Assembly: GCA_963766365.1 (NCBI GenBank)
Contig: CAVXZK010000006.1
Span: 496,001 to 560,000 of the forward strand
Reading direction: 5' to 3'
Source of the DNA: JALORV01 sp963766365
GTDB lineage: Bacteria > Pseudomonadota > Gammaproteobacteria > Burkholderiales > Burkholderiaceae_F
DNA: 64,000 nucleotides
Shown: piece by piece, positions 9,193 through 17,412 of the stretch
Layout of the letters: each line of letters begins with the position of its first letter
How positions within the stretch are numbered: the first letter of the stretch is position 1
Position numbers and translations under genes: made by a program
Notes under the pieces: model-generated
What the model saw: the letters and a program-made list of their open reading frames with translations, nothing else
Databases searched by the model: none
Told to the model about the DNA's origin: nothing

Positions 9193-9729
9193 TCAGCCGG
9201 TTTCGCCAGGCGCATAAGGCAGCTGGTTTTCTTCACGGAACGCGATCTGGATCGACACGGCTTCCGTTTCGCAGCTTTCATCGGCGAGGTTGGAGGCGAA
9301 GTAGCGCACCTGGAGGTAGTGCGCGAACTCGTGTGCCAGTGACTCATCCAGTGTCCGGCCTATGCCGCGGTAGTAGCCGGCATCGTCCATCAGATAAATC
9401 TCGTTGCGCGCCATCACGTACACGTTCGCGAACATCGGCGGGCGAAGGCGCCACTGCGGCGCGACGGCCTCCTGGAACTGCGCCAGCGGCGTACTGCTTT
9501 CGAAGTAGATGCGCGGCATCGGTTCATCCGCGCGCAATGTGACGTTCATCTTGCGCGCCACTGATTCGAGGATGTAGCGCGGGTCGTGCTTGAGGCGCAT
9601 GCGCGAGGGGTCGTCGGCGCTCGCGCTGCCCGCCCATGCGACCAGAGCGAGGAACGCGGAGGCCAGCCACCGAGTCCTTGTCGCGGAATCTTCCGAAGTG
9701 AGCGCTCTTGAAGGTGCAGCGGGTTGCAT
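9193..9729 (-). CDS. Secreted HEXXH-motif protein of unknown function
   Basis: A 178-residue protein with an N-terminal signal-like segment (about residues 20-38, ending AGSASA before DDPSR). The C-terminal half contains LAHEFAHYLQVRYF, a zincin-type HEXXH helix, followed about ten residues later by DESCETEAVSIQIAF, which may supply a third ligand. It is probably an exported minigluzincin-like metalloprotease or a remnant of one; a substrate cannot be proposed. It lies opposite to the liu genes, which it interrupts between the GhrA-like gene and HMG-CoA lyase. Its start is divergent from liuE. Confidence 0.65.
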   Translation of the reverse strand: MQPAAPSRALTSEDSATRTRWLASAFLALVAWAGSASADDPSRMRLKHDPRYILESVARKMNVTLRADEPMPRIYFESSTPLAQFQEAVAPQWRLRPPMFANVYVMARNEIYLMDDAGYYRGIGRTLDESLAHEFAHYLQVRYFASNLADESCETEAVSIQIAFREENQLPYAPGETG

Positions 9730-9938
9730 TTGCGTCTTCCTCCGGCCGGCGCCGTGTGAAGTTCAGATGCATCCATGCTCCTTTGAAGGGCCCGGCGACG
9801 CGACGGCCTATGCCGCAGCAAAAGCGCGACAAATCCACACCCAGCAGCGCTGCCAGGTCTGGGCCCGAAGCCAAGTGCGTATGCGCCGCTCGTCGGACGG
9901 TACCGGCGCTACCATTAAGTTTCGCCGGAGGATTCCGA

Positions 9939-10847
9939 ATGCCACTGCCGTCCTGTGTCCGCATCGTCGACGTCGGCCCGCGCGACGGGCTGCAGAACGA
10001 GAAGCAGATGATCCCGGCCGACATCAAGGTCGAGCTGGTGGATCGACTCACTGACGCGGGCTTCGATGCGATCGAGGTCGCCTCGTTCGTATCACCGAAA
10101 TGGGTGCCGCAGATGAGTGACGGCGCGGACGTCATGGCCCGCATCCGACGCAAGCCGGGAGTCGTCTACTCCGTGCTGGTGCCGAACATGAAGGGCTTCG
10201 AAGGAGCACTTGCAGCAAGAGCCGACGAGATTGTCGTGTTCGGCTCCGCCAGCGAAGCGTTCTCCCAGAAGAACATCAACTGCTCAATTGCCGAGTCGAT
10301 CGAGCGGTTTCGTCCCGTGGTGGCAGCGGCACGGCAACACGGCATGCACGTGCGCGGAGCGATCTCCTGCGCGCTGGGCTGTCCGTACCAGGGCGAGGTC
10401 GGCCCGGACGCGGTGAAGCATGTCGCGCAGCTGATGCACGAGATCGGTGTGCAGCACATCGGTGTGGCCGACACCATTGGCGTCGGCACGCCGGAGAAGA
10501 CCAAGCGCGCGATGGCCGCTGCGCTGCAGATCTACGAACTGGCGGATGTGTCCGGCCATTTTCACGACACCTATGGCATGGCAACCGCCAACGTGTATGC
10601 CTGCCTCGAACTCGGCATCGCGAGCTTCGACACCAGCATCGCCGGACTCGGCGGTTGTCCGTATGCAAAGGGGGCGACCGGCAATGTCGCCACGGAGGAT
10701 GTGCTGTACCTGCTGCGCGGGCTTGGCATCGAGACGGGAATTGATTTCACTCGCGTCGTCGTGACCGGACAGTGGATCAGCGGCATCCTGCAACGCCAGG
10801 CTTTCACGCGCGCGGGCAACGCCGTGACTGCGAGACAAGCGACATGA
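9939..10847 (+). CDS. liuE: Hydroxymethylglutaryl-CoA lyase
   Basis: A 302-residue TIM-barrel lyase that splits HMG-CoA into acetoacetate and acetyl-CoA, the last liu step. It opens with VRIVDVGPRDGLQNEK (metal-binding Asp, catalytic Arg). It has the HFHDTYGMATAN metal-ligand motif and the signature GLGGCPYAKGATGNVATED with the catalytic Cys. ATG 9939 is preceded by GGAGG at 9927-9931 and matches the family start; the frame stays open to 9708, but the extra residues are unlike the family. It has its own upstream region, shared with the divergent HEXXH gene. Confidence 0.93.
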   Translation: MPLPSCVRIVDVGPRDGLQNEKQMIPADIKVELVDRLTDAGFDAIEVASFVSPKWVPQMSDGADVMARIRRKPGVVYSVLVPNMKGFEGALAARADEIVVFGSASEAFSQKNINCSIAESIERFRPVVAAARQHGMHVRGAISCALGCPYQGEVGPDAVKHVAQLMHEIGVQHIGVADTIGVGTPEKTKRAMAAALQIYELADVSGHFHDTYGMATANVYACLELGIASFDTSIAGLGGCPYAKGATGNVATEDVLYLLRGLGIETGIDFTRVVVTGQWISGILQRQAFTRAGNAVTARQAT

Positions 10848-11152
10848 GCGTGCGCTAACGCGCGTTGGCGATCACTTCGATCGCAATTTTTCGCATCGAA
10901 ACAGGCCGCTTTCGACCGCTCGTCACCGATTAGCGGCGACATGCATCGCCGGCGTCTTGGCGGACGGCGAATCACGCGCAATTCACGCAATTGGCGCGCG
11001 CCACTCTCCGGAAAATTCCCATCGTGATTCCGAACGCGCGGGCGTTCGGCGCGTGCCTTGGGCCGTTCATCCGAAGTCCTTGAACCGCACGCGCTGCGCA
11101 TCCGATAGGTCATCAAGGCCGCGTGGGTCCGGACTGGTTAGGAGACGAAGCG
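10848..11152. other. Non-coding gap between liuE and the pilin operon
   Basis: About 305 bases without a credible gene. A perfect 8-bp hairpin, CCGAACGC/GCGTTCGG, lies at 11030-11049, and a short tandem CGCAATT occurs near 10976-10992. I looked for a sigma-54 type -24/-12 element, common before pilin genes, and found no convincing match. It probably holds the liuE 3' end and the promoter of the pilin operon. Confidence 0.5.
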
Positions 11153-11584
11153 ATGTCGGTTAGCGTTTACAAACTCGAGACCTTGGCGCCTGCGTCAGGC
11201 GTTCGTGGGTTCACGCTGATCGAACTCCTCGTGGTGATGGTCATCGCCGGCATCCTTGCGGCGATCGCGATCCCCAACTACTCCGAGTACGTCGTCCGCT
11301 CCAACCGCTCGGCCGCCCAGTCATTCATCGCCGACGTCGCCAGCCGTCAGGCGCAGTTCTTCCTCGACCGTCGCACCTACGCGACCACTGTCGCCGCGCT
11401 GAACCTCCCGGTACCGGCCGAAGTCGCGTCCCGCTACGCGTTCGCCATCGACGTACAGGCCGGTCCGCCGCTGACCTACACGGTGACCGCCACGCCGACC
11501 GGTCCGCAGTCCAAGGACCGCTGCGGCGCGCTCTCGATCAACCAGGCCGGCAACAAGACCGCCGCCGGCCCCCGCTGCTGGTAG
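11153..11584 (+). CDS. pilE: Type IV pilin / PilE-like minor pilin
   Basis: A 143-residue prepilin. Its leader ends in Gly before FTLIELLVVMVIAGILAAIAIPNY, the class III signal cleaved and methylated by PilD, with Glu at mature position +5. The C-terminal globular part has a Cys pair (DRCGALS and the final PRCW) that could form the D-region disulfide loop. ATG 11153 follows AGGAG at 11140-11144. It is the first gene of a same-direction set of six pilus genes. Being small and first in a minor-pilin operon, it resembles PilE of the FimU-PilVWXY1E set. Confidence 0.85.
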   Translation: MSVSVYKLETLAPASGVRGFTLIELLVVMVIAGILAAIAIPNYSEYVVRSNRSAAQSFIADVASRQAQFFLDRRTYATTVAALNLPVPAEVASRYAFAIDVQAGPPLTYTVTATPTGPQSKDRCGALSINQAGNKTAAGPRCW

Positions 11585-11593
11585 GAGACCGCC

Positions 11594-12088
11594 ATGCACA
11601 TCCGCTCCCAAAGCCATCGCGCGATGCCGCCAGCGACCCGCGGCTTCACGATCATCGAGATGATGATCGTCATCGCGATCATGGTGATCCTGACCGGTGT
11701 GGGCAGCGCCGGCTTCGTCTGGCTGAACCAGTCCACCACGATCCGCGGCACGGCGTTCGATCTGGTGGCCGACCTCGACTTCGCGCGCAGCGAAGCGGTC
11801 AAGCGCAACGACGATGTCATCGTGCGGCCCATCAGCGACGACTGGCAGCAGGGCTGGCAGGTGGTCGCGGGCGCGCAGGTGTTGCGTTCACGCGAGGCGG
11901 TCGGAGCGCAGATCGGCTTCGCCAGCGCACCGACCGCACTGACCTTTGACGGCGCCGGCCGCGCCTCGCTCACGACCGTCCGCAATTTCCAGATCTGTCC
12001 GCCGTCCGGAGGCTCCGTCCTGGGCCGCGTCGTCCGCATCGATCCGTCGGGCCTGTCGCGCTCGGCGAAGTTCACCTGTTCGGCCTGA
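11594..12088 (+). CDS. fimT: Minor pseudopilin, GspH/FimT family
   Basis: A 164-residue prepilin-like protein. The leader ends RG before FTIIEMMIVIAIMVILTGVG, a class III signal with Glu at +5. The following sequence, with FDLVADLDFARSEAVKRND, is the GspH/FimT hallmark of amphipathic helix plus RSEA motif. Such proteins prime pilus assembly together with PilV, PilW, PilX and PilE. It starts 9 bp after pilE. FimU is an equivalent name in some species. Confidence 0.85.
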   Translation: MHIRSQSHRAMPPATRGFTIIEMMIVIAIMVILTGVGSAGFVWLNQSTTIRGTAFDLVADLDFARSEAVKRNDDVIVRPISDDWQQGWQVVAGAQVLRSREAVGAQIGFASAPTALTFDGAGRASLTTVRNFQICPPSGGSVLGRVVRIDPSGLSRSAKFTCSA

Positions 12089-12093
12089 CCCTC

Positions 12094-12681
12094 ATGCTTC
12101 CGCGCCGCCTCAGCGCTGGCTTCGCGCTGGTCGAATCGATGGTCACGATCGTCGTGATCGCATTCGGCCTGCTCGGCGTCGCCGGCCTGGTGTCGCGCTC
12201 GTTCGTCAGCGAGACCGAGGCCAACCAGCGTACCCAGGCGGCGCTGCTGCTGCAGGACATGGTCGCCCGCATCGAAGCCAATCGAGCCAACGTCGCCACC
12301 TACGTCACCGGCGATGCCGGAATCACCGGCTATGTCGATGTCGGCGGCGTCCCCACACTGATCAGCTGCGATCCTGCCGCACCCCTGGTCGAACGCGACC
12401 GCTGCGAATGGGGACAGAAGCTGGCTGGCGCCGACGAGCGTATTGACGCGCGCAACGCGTCGATGCTGGTCGGCGCGATCGGCTGCGTCTACGAGATCGA
12501 CGCGTTCAACCGTGTCTATGCCGTCTCGGTGGCCTGGCAGGGAGCGGGCGAGGGCGCCACGCCGTCCGCCGACCTCGCCTACGCGCCGGCCGGCTGTGGC
12601 CGCAACCTGTATGGCACCGAAGCCCAGCGGCGCCTGATGACCACGCTGTTGCGCATCGGCACGCTCAATCCAGCGCCCTGA
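12094..12681 (+). CDS. pilV: Type IV pilus modification/minor pilin PilV
   Basis: A 195-residue minor pilin with leader SAG before FALVESMVTIVVIAFGLLGVAGL, a PilV-type N-terminal helix (note VES rather than IEL). The sequence continues with the LLLQDMVARIEANR segment seen in PilV. It probably forms part of the tip complex with PilW, PilX and PilY1. It starts 5 bp after the FimT stop, which points to translational coupling. Confidence 0.85.
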   Translation: MLPRRLSAGFALVESMVTIVVIAFGLLGVAGLVSRSFVSETEANQRTQAALLLQDMVARIEANRANVATYVTGDAGITGYVDVGGVPTLISCDPAAPLVERDRCEWGQKLAGADERIDARNASMLVGAIGCVYEIDAFNRVYAVSVAWQGAGEGATPSADLAYAPAGCGRNLYGTEAQRRLMTTLLRIGTLNPAP

Positions 12682-12692
12682 GGTCGAAGTCC

Positions 12693-13703
12693 ATGTCCCC
12701 GCGCCGCGCCGCCGGCTTCTCACTGATCGAGCTGATGATCGCGATGACGATCGGCTTGATCCTGCTCACCGTGCTGGCGACAGTGTTCGACCAGACCACC
12801 TCCGGGCGCAATGCGCTGGAACGCATCTCGCGGCTGACGGAAAACTCACGTTTCGCCGCCGACATCATCGGCGATGACATCCGCCACGCCGGGTTCTATG
12901 GCAATTTCATGCCTCCCAGCGACGCGACTTTCGCCGATCCGTCGCCGTGCGACTGGGATGTCATCGATGTCGCGAAGATCGGCTGGCAGCCCAACCTCGC
13001 GTCGCCGGAGTATCCGGCGCAGCTGATGGGGTACGACGACCCCGTCGCAGCCGTTACCGCGATTGACTGCCTGCCGAACCGCGTTCCCGGCACCGACGTC
13101 CTCGTGATCCGGCGCGCCGGGTCGGCGAACGTGACCGGTGCGGCCGTCACGCTGCAGAACGTCTATGTGCAGGCGTCGCAGTGCGTCAACGATGCCCCTT
13201 CGCTGCGAGTGTCGAACACGGCGGCGCTCTTCACCTTGCGCACCGCTGCATGCGACCCGGCGCTGCTGGCACCGGTGCGCCGCTATTTCGTCCGCGTCTA
13301 TTACGTGTCCAGCTGCAACGAATGTTCGCCGTCGGACGGCATCCGCACGCTGCGTCGCTTCGAGTTTGTGGATGGCGGAACGCGCAACGTGCCGCTCGCC
13401 GAGGGTGTCGAGCAGTTCCAGATCGAGTACGCGTTCGACACGAACGATGACGGCAGTCCCGAGCAGTTCCTGACGACGATATCGGGCGGCACCACGCCGA
13501 CCTCGCGCTGGTCGAACGTCGTGGCGCTGCGCTTGCACCTGTTGTTGCGCAGCACCGAGTCCGCGGGCGCCGCAAACACGTCGCCCGCGGTCTACGACCT
13601 CGGTCCCGCGCACAACGCGGAAACCTGCACCGCCGGCTTCAAGTGCCGGGCGCTGTCGACGACGCTGAGGCTCAACAACGTCGCCGGGCGGAGGGAAAGC
13701 TGA
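12693..13703 (+). CDS. pilW: Type IV pilus minor pilin PilW
   Basis: A 336-residue protein, as usual the longest of the minor pilins. Leader AAG is followed by FSLIELMIAMTIGLILLTVL and then the PilW-specific stretch with RFAADIIGDDIRHAGFYG. Several Cys pairs lie in the periplasmic domain, for example SSCNECSP. It probably joins PilX in the pilus-tip complex that holds PilY1. Its TGA overlaps the ATG of pilX (TGATG). Confidence 0.85.
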   Translation: MSPRRAAGFSLIELMIAMTIGLILLTVLATVFDQTTSGRNALERISRLTENSRFAADIIGDDIRHAGFYGNFMPPSDATFADPSPCDWDVIDVAKIGWQPNLASPEYPAQLMGYDDPVAAVTAIDCLPNRVPGTDVLVIRRAGSANVTGAAVTLQNVYVQASQCVNDAPSLRVSNTAALFTLRTAACDPALLAPVRRYFVRVYYVSSCNECSPSDGIRTLRRFEFVDGGTRNVPLAEGVEQFQIEYAFDTNDDGSPEQFLTTISGGTTPTSRWSNVVALRLHLLLRSTESAGAANTSPAVYDLGPAHNAETCTAGFKCRALSTTLRLNNVAGRRES

Positions 13704-14260
13704 TGCCACGCCATCATCGCGAGTCCGGCGCCGCGCTGGTCGTCGCAATCATCTTCCTGTTGCTGCTGTCGACGCTCGCCCTGACGGGCCTGCGCGCCAG
13801 CACGACCAACGTGACCATCGTCGGCAACATGCAGGCGCGGCAGGAAGTGATCTCCACCGCGCAGATGCTTCTCGAGCAGACGGTGAGCAGCGACGAGTTT
13901 GCCCGCAATCCGCAGGGCGTCTTCGAGGCCGCCCGGGTCGACAGCGACTTCAACGGCGACGGCACGGCCGACGCCACGGCGGCACTGGCGGTGGCGCCGG
14001 TATGTCTGCGCGTACGCGTGGTCTCGCTCGTCGACCTCGATCCCGACAATCCTGTAGACGCGGGCTGCTTCGCCAGCGCCGCACTTTCGAATCCCGGGTT
14101 CGTCCCGGCCGGTGGCGGGCCGGTCGGGTCGCTCTGCGCGGATACCGAGTGGCACCTGAGTTCGCGGGCAACCGACGCGCGCACCGGGGCCACTGTCACC
14201 ATCAACCAGGGCATCACTCTGCGCACTGCCGTGGTTGGACTCAACGCGGTGTGCCAATGA
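13703..14260 (+). CDS. pilX: Type IV pilus assembly protein PilX
   Basis: A 185-residue PilX-like protein. The N-terminus RESGAALVVAIIFLLLLSTLAL lacks the usual Glu +5 pilin pattern but matches PilX_N proteins, followed by NVTIVGNMQARQEVISTAQ. ATG 13703 overlaps the pilW stop and was preferred over the upstream in-frame start at 13643, which lies within pilW. It is expected to help assemble the tip complex. Its stop overlaps the start of pilY1. Confidence 0.85.
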   Translation: MPRHHRESGAALVVAIIFLLLLSTLALTGLRASTTNVTIVGNMQARQEVISTAQMLLEQTVSSDEFARNPQGVFEAARVDSDFNGDGTADATAALAVAPVCLRVRVVSLVDLDPDNPVDAGCFASAALSNPGFVPAGGGPVGSLCADTEWHLSSRATDARTGATVTINQGITLRTAVVGLNAVCQ

Positions 14261-17200
14261 CGATCTCCTCCCGCCTGTCCCTGCAAGAACGCCTGCTGAC
14301 CGCCGCCCTCGCCGCTGCACTTGCTGCAGCCGGCCTGTTCTGGGCCTCGAACGCGCAAGCAGACGACATCGACATCTACTCGCTGGCTAATACCGAGGGG
14401 TTCCGGCCGAACGTGCTGATCATCCTCGACAACTCCGCGAACTGGAGTGCCTCGTTAAAGGGCCTTCCAAATTGCGACGCCGCCAGCGCCAAGGTCAACT
14501 CCAAGCATGAAGACACCAAGTTCGGCAAGGAGAAGTGCGCGCTCTACAAGGTGATCAACAGCCTCTCGTACCAAGACCTGGGCCAGTTCAACTTCGCACT
14601 GATGCTGTTCAACGAGTCGCCGGACGACGGCGGCTATCCACGCCAGGCCTTCGTCAACGTCAAGACAGAGGGCGACAAAACGACGCTGCTCAACCTCATC
14701 AGTGGCCTCGACCGCGACAACGACAAGACCAACAACGCGTCGAGCGCCACGACCTTCTATGAAGCCTACCAGTGGTTCACCGGCGGCAAGGTCCACCTGG
14801 GAAACAAGACCGCCAGCAAGCACGATCCCCTAGCTTTCACGGACTCGAGCAAGACCACTTACGAGTCGCCTGGCCTCGGGTGCGCCCGCAACCACATCAT
14901 CTACCTCGCCAACGGGTCTCCGGCGGACAACGACAACAAGGCGCTGGAACTGCTGAAGCGGCTCAGTCCGAGTGCCACGCAAATGAGCATCCCGGTCGCC
15001 GAAAACATCAAGAGCACTGACGCCTCCAACTGGATCGACGAATTCGCGGCCTTCTTCAACTCTGCCGCTGACCTGGACGGCAGCGTCGAAGGCGCCCAGA
15101 ACATCACCACTCACACGATCGCGGTGACCGGCGCCTCGAGCGACGGCAATTTCCCGAACTACATCCGCTGGATCGCCAAGCAGGGCGGCGGCCTGTATCA
15201 GGAAGCACAGAACAGCGACCAGATCATCGTCGCGTTTACGAAGATCCTGAACCAGATCCGCGCGTCGAACAGCGTGTTCGCCTCGGCCAGTTTGCCGGTG
15301 TCGGCCAACACCCAGGGCACCTACCTGAATCAGGTCTACATCGGCATGTTCCGTCCGGACGGAAACGCGCTGCCACGCTGGGTCGGCAACCTGAAACAGT
15401 ACAAGTTCGTCTATGACACGGCGTCCGATTCGCTGCAGCTCGCCGATGCCAGCGATACGCCCGCCGTCAGCCCGGTCACCGGCTTCATCGACGAAGATGC
15501 GACGAGCTTCTGGACGCAGCCCAGCAGCTTCTGGAGCAAAGTCGAGGCAAGTTCCGGCGGCAAGTACTCGCGCAGCGATGCGCCGGACGGTGAAAAGGTC
15601 GAGAAGGGCGGAATCGCGCAGTGGCTGCGCTCGACCTACTGGGATACGCGCGCCGGACGGCCGATCTATACCTGTGTTGGCAGCGGCTGCGACGGCGGCT
15701 CGTACGGCAGCGACCTCGTCACTGCCGGTATTGACCTCGTCAATGCCGGCAGCGGATACCGTTTCCAGACCGACAATTCAGGGCTGACAACGGCAATGCT
15801 GGGAGCCGGGAGCACGACGGAGCGCGACCTCATCATCCGCTGGGCCCGCGGCCGTGAGAACGTGACCAGTACGAACGTCGCGAATGAGTCTGTCGCGCGC
15901 GACCAACTCGGTCAGGCGCCGGACGGTGTGAGTGTCCGGCCTTCAATCCACGGCGACGTGCTGCACTCGCGTCCGGTGGCCATCAACTACGGCGGAACGC
16001 GCGGCGTCGTCGTGTACTACGGAGCGAACGACGGCATGCTGCGCGCGATCAACGGCAACCAGACTGGGTCCGGTGCCGGAAGCGAGATGTGGGCCTTCGT
16101 CGCGCCCGAGCATTTCCCGGCGCTGCGCCGGCTGCGCGAGAACAATCCGGAAGTGCGCTATCCGTCGACGCCGTCGGCCAATACCACCGCACGCTCGCGC
16201 GACTACTTCTTCGACGGGCCTATAGGCGCCTATCAGAACACGGCGGCAAACGAGGTCGCGATCTTCGCCACCTTCCGCCGCGGCGGGAGCGGCGTCTATG
16301 CGTTCAACGTCAGCACGCCCGACCAGCCGAGACTGATGTGGAAGATCAATGAGACGTCGAGTAACTACGAAGCACTCGGACAGACCTGGTCCATGCCGCG
16401 TGTGTCGCGCGTGAAGGATCGCGCTGAACCGGTGTTGATCATGGGCGGCGGCTACGACAACGTTGCCGAGGACTCATCGCCCGCCGGCACGACAACCAAA
16501 GGACGCGGCGTCTATGTGATGAACATGCGCACCGGCGCCCGGCTCGCCCACCTGGCGACCGATTTCAGCGTTCCGGCCGATGCCACCGTGCTCGACACCG
16601 ATGGTGACGGCTATGTGGACCGCGCCTACGTGGTCGACGTGCGTGCCCAGCTTTACCGCATTGACATGGAGTCGGCGGCCGGGGCTGCACGGGAGCCGAA
16701 GGACTGGGTCATCACCAAGATCGCCGCGCTGAACGACGGCACCGGCGGAACGGACGGCACACGCAAGGTGTTCTTTGCCCCTGACGTGATCCTGACGCGC
16801 AACTACACGGTGGTGCTGCTCGGCACCGGCGACCGCGAGAAACCGCTGAAGACAGTAAGCAACGATCGCTTCTTCGTCATCAAGGACACGCGTGTCGACA
16901 AGGGCGAACCGACCGTGGTCTCTCCGATCACAGAGGCAAGCCTGGCCGAGATCAACTCGGCGAACATTGCCGGCCGCGATCCCGAGGGCTGCTCCTACGC
17001 GCTCGCCACCAACGGCGAAAAGGTGATCAACCAGCCGATCACGTTCGGCGGCATTACCTATTTCTCGACCAACCGCCCGCTGCCGCCCGGCGGCGGCAGC
17101 TGCACACGCGCGCAGAACCGCGCCTACCAGATGCCACTGCTTTGTCGCAATCCTTCGGCGCGCACCCTTATCGGCGATGGCCTGCCGCCGTCGCCGGTGG

Positions 17201-17355
17201 TTGGCTATGTCGAGGTCGCCCGCGGCAAGCTGGTGCCCTTCGTCATCGGCGGCGCGAACGACAAGAACTCCTCGATCGAGGCCAACCGCGCCAACATCCC
17301 GATCCCGGCCAAGCGCAAGCGCTCGTACTGGTTCATGGAGAACCGCGACCGCTGA
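14257..17355 (+). CDS. pilY1: PilY1-like pilus tip adhesin
   Basis: A 1032-residue exported protein; the signal peptide ends near WASNAQA (residue 35). The N-terminal half has a von Willebrand A-like start (RPNVLIILDNSANWS). The C-terminal half carries the PilY1 beta-propeller from about residue 560 (SIHGDVLHSRPVAINYGG). A calcium loop D780-T-D-G-D-G-Y-V-D788 resembles the Ca site that controls pilus retraction in Pseudomonas PilY1. ATG 14257 overlaps the pilX stop by four bases; the longer in-frame extension runs through pilX and is rejected. It likely acts at the pilus tip in adhesion and twitching. Confidence 0.88.
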   Translation: MTISSRLSLQERLLTAALAAALAAAGLFWASNAQADDIDIYSLANTEGFRPNVLIILDNSANWSASLKGLPNCDAASAKVNSKHEDTKFGKEKCALYKVINSLSYQDLGQFNFALMLFNESPDDGGYPRQAFVNVKTEGDKTTLLNLISGLDRDNDKTNNASSATTFYEAYQWFTGGKVHLGNKTASKHDPLAFTDSSKTTYESPGLGCARNHIIYLANGSPADNDNKALELLKRLSPSATQMSIPVAENIKSTDASNWIDEFAAFFNSAADLDGSVEGAQNITTHTIAVTGASSDGNFPNYIRWIAKQGGGLYQEAQNSDQIIVAFTKILNQIRASNSVFASASLPVSANTQGTYLNQVYIGMFRPDGNALPRWVGNLKQYKFVYDTASDSLQLADASDTPAVSPVTGFIDEDATSFWTQPSSFWSKVEASSGGKYSRSDAPDGEKVEKGGIAQWLRSTYWDTRAGRPIYTCVGSGCDGGSYGSDLVTAGIDLVNAGSGYRFQTDNSGLTTAMLGAGSTTERDLIIRWARGRENVTSTNVANESVARDQLGQAPDGVSVRPSIHGDVLHSRPVAINYGGTRGVVVYYGANDGMLRAINGNQTGSGAGSEMWAFVAPEHFPALRRLRENNPEVRYPSTPSANTTARSRDYFFDGPIGAYQNTAANEVAIFATFRRGGSGVYAFNVSTPDQPRLMWKINETSSNYEALGQTWSMPRVSRVKDRAEPVLIMGGGYDNVAEDSSPAGTTTKGRGVYVMNMRTGARLAHLATDFSVPADATVLDTDGDGYVDRAYVVDVRAQLYRIDMESAAGAAREPKDWVITKIAALNDGTGGTDGTRKVFFAPDVILTRNYTVVLLGTGDREKPLKTVSNDRFFVIKDTRVDKGEPTVVSPITEASLAEINSANIAGRDPEGCSYALATNGEKVINQPITFGGITYFSTNRPLPPGGGSCTRAQNRAYQMPLLCRNPSARTLIGDGLPPSPVVGYVEVARGKLVPFVIGGANDKNSSIEANRANIPIPAKRKRSYWFMENRDR

Positions 17356-17376
17356 CGCTGCGTTCGCGGGGCGACT

Positions 17377-17398
17377 GCGCGGCCGGAGACGGCCGCGC
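17377..17398 (+). terminator. Hairpin after pilY1, possible terminator
   Basis: A perfect 9-bp stem, GCGCGGCCG/CGGCCGCGC, with a GAGA loop lies 21 bases after the pilY1 stop. The following bases TATTGTT are only weakly T-rich, so intrinsic termination is possible but not assured. It separates the pilus operon from the hydrolase gene. Confidence 0.5.
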
Positions 17399-17412
17399 TA
17401 TTGTTCGCCCCG

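Noticed and set aside
10848..11152. Sigma-54 promoter before the pilin operon
   Set aside because: No GG-N10-GC pair in a convincing TGGCAC/TTGC context was found.
11476..12723. Minus-strand open frame of 415 codons
   Set aside because: Antisense to fimT and pilV, which have clear pilin signals.
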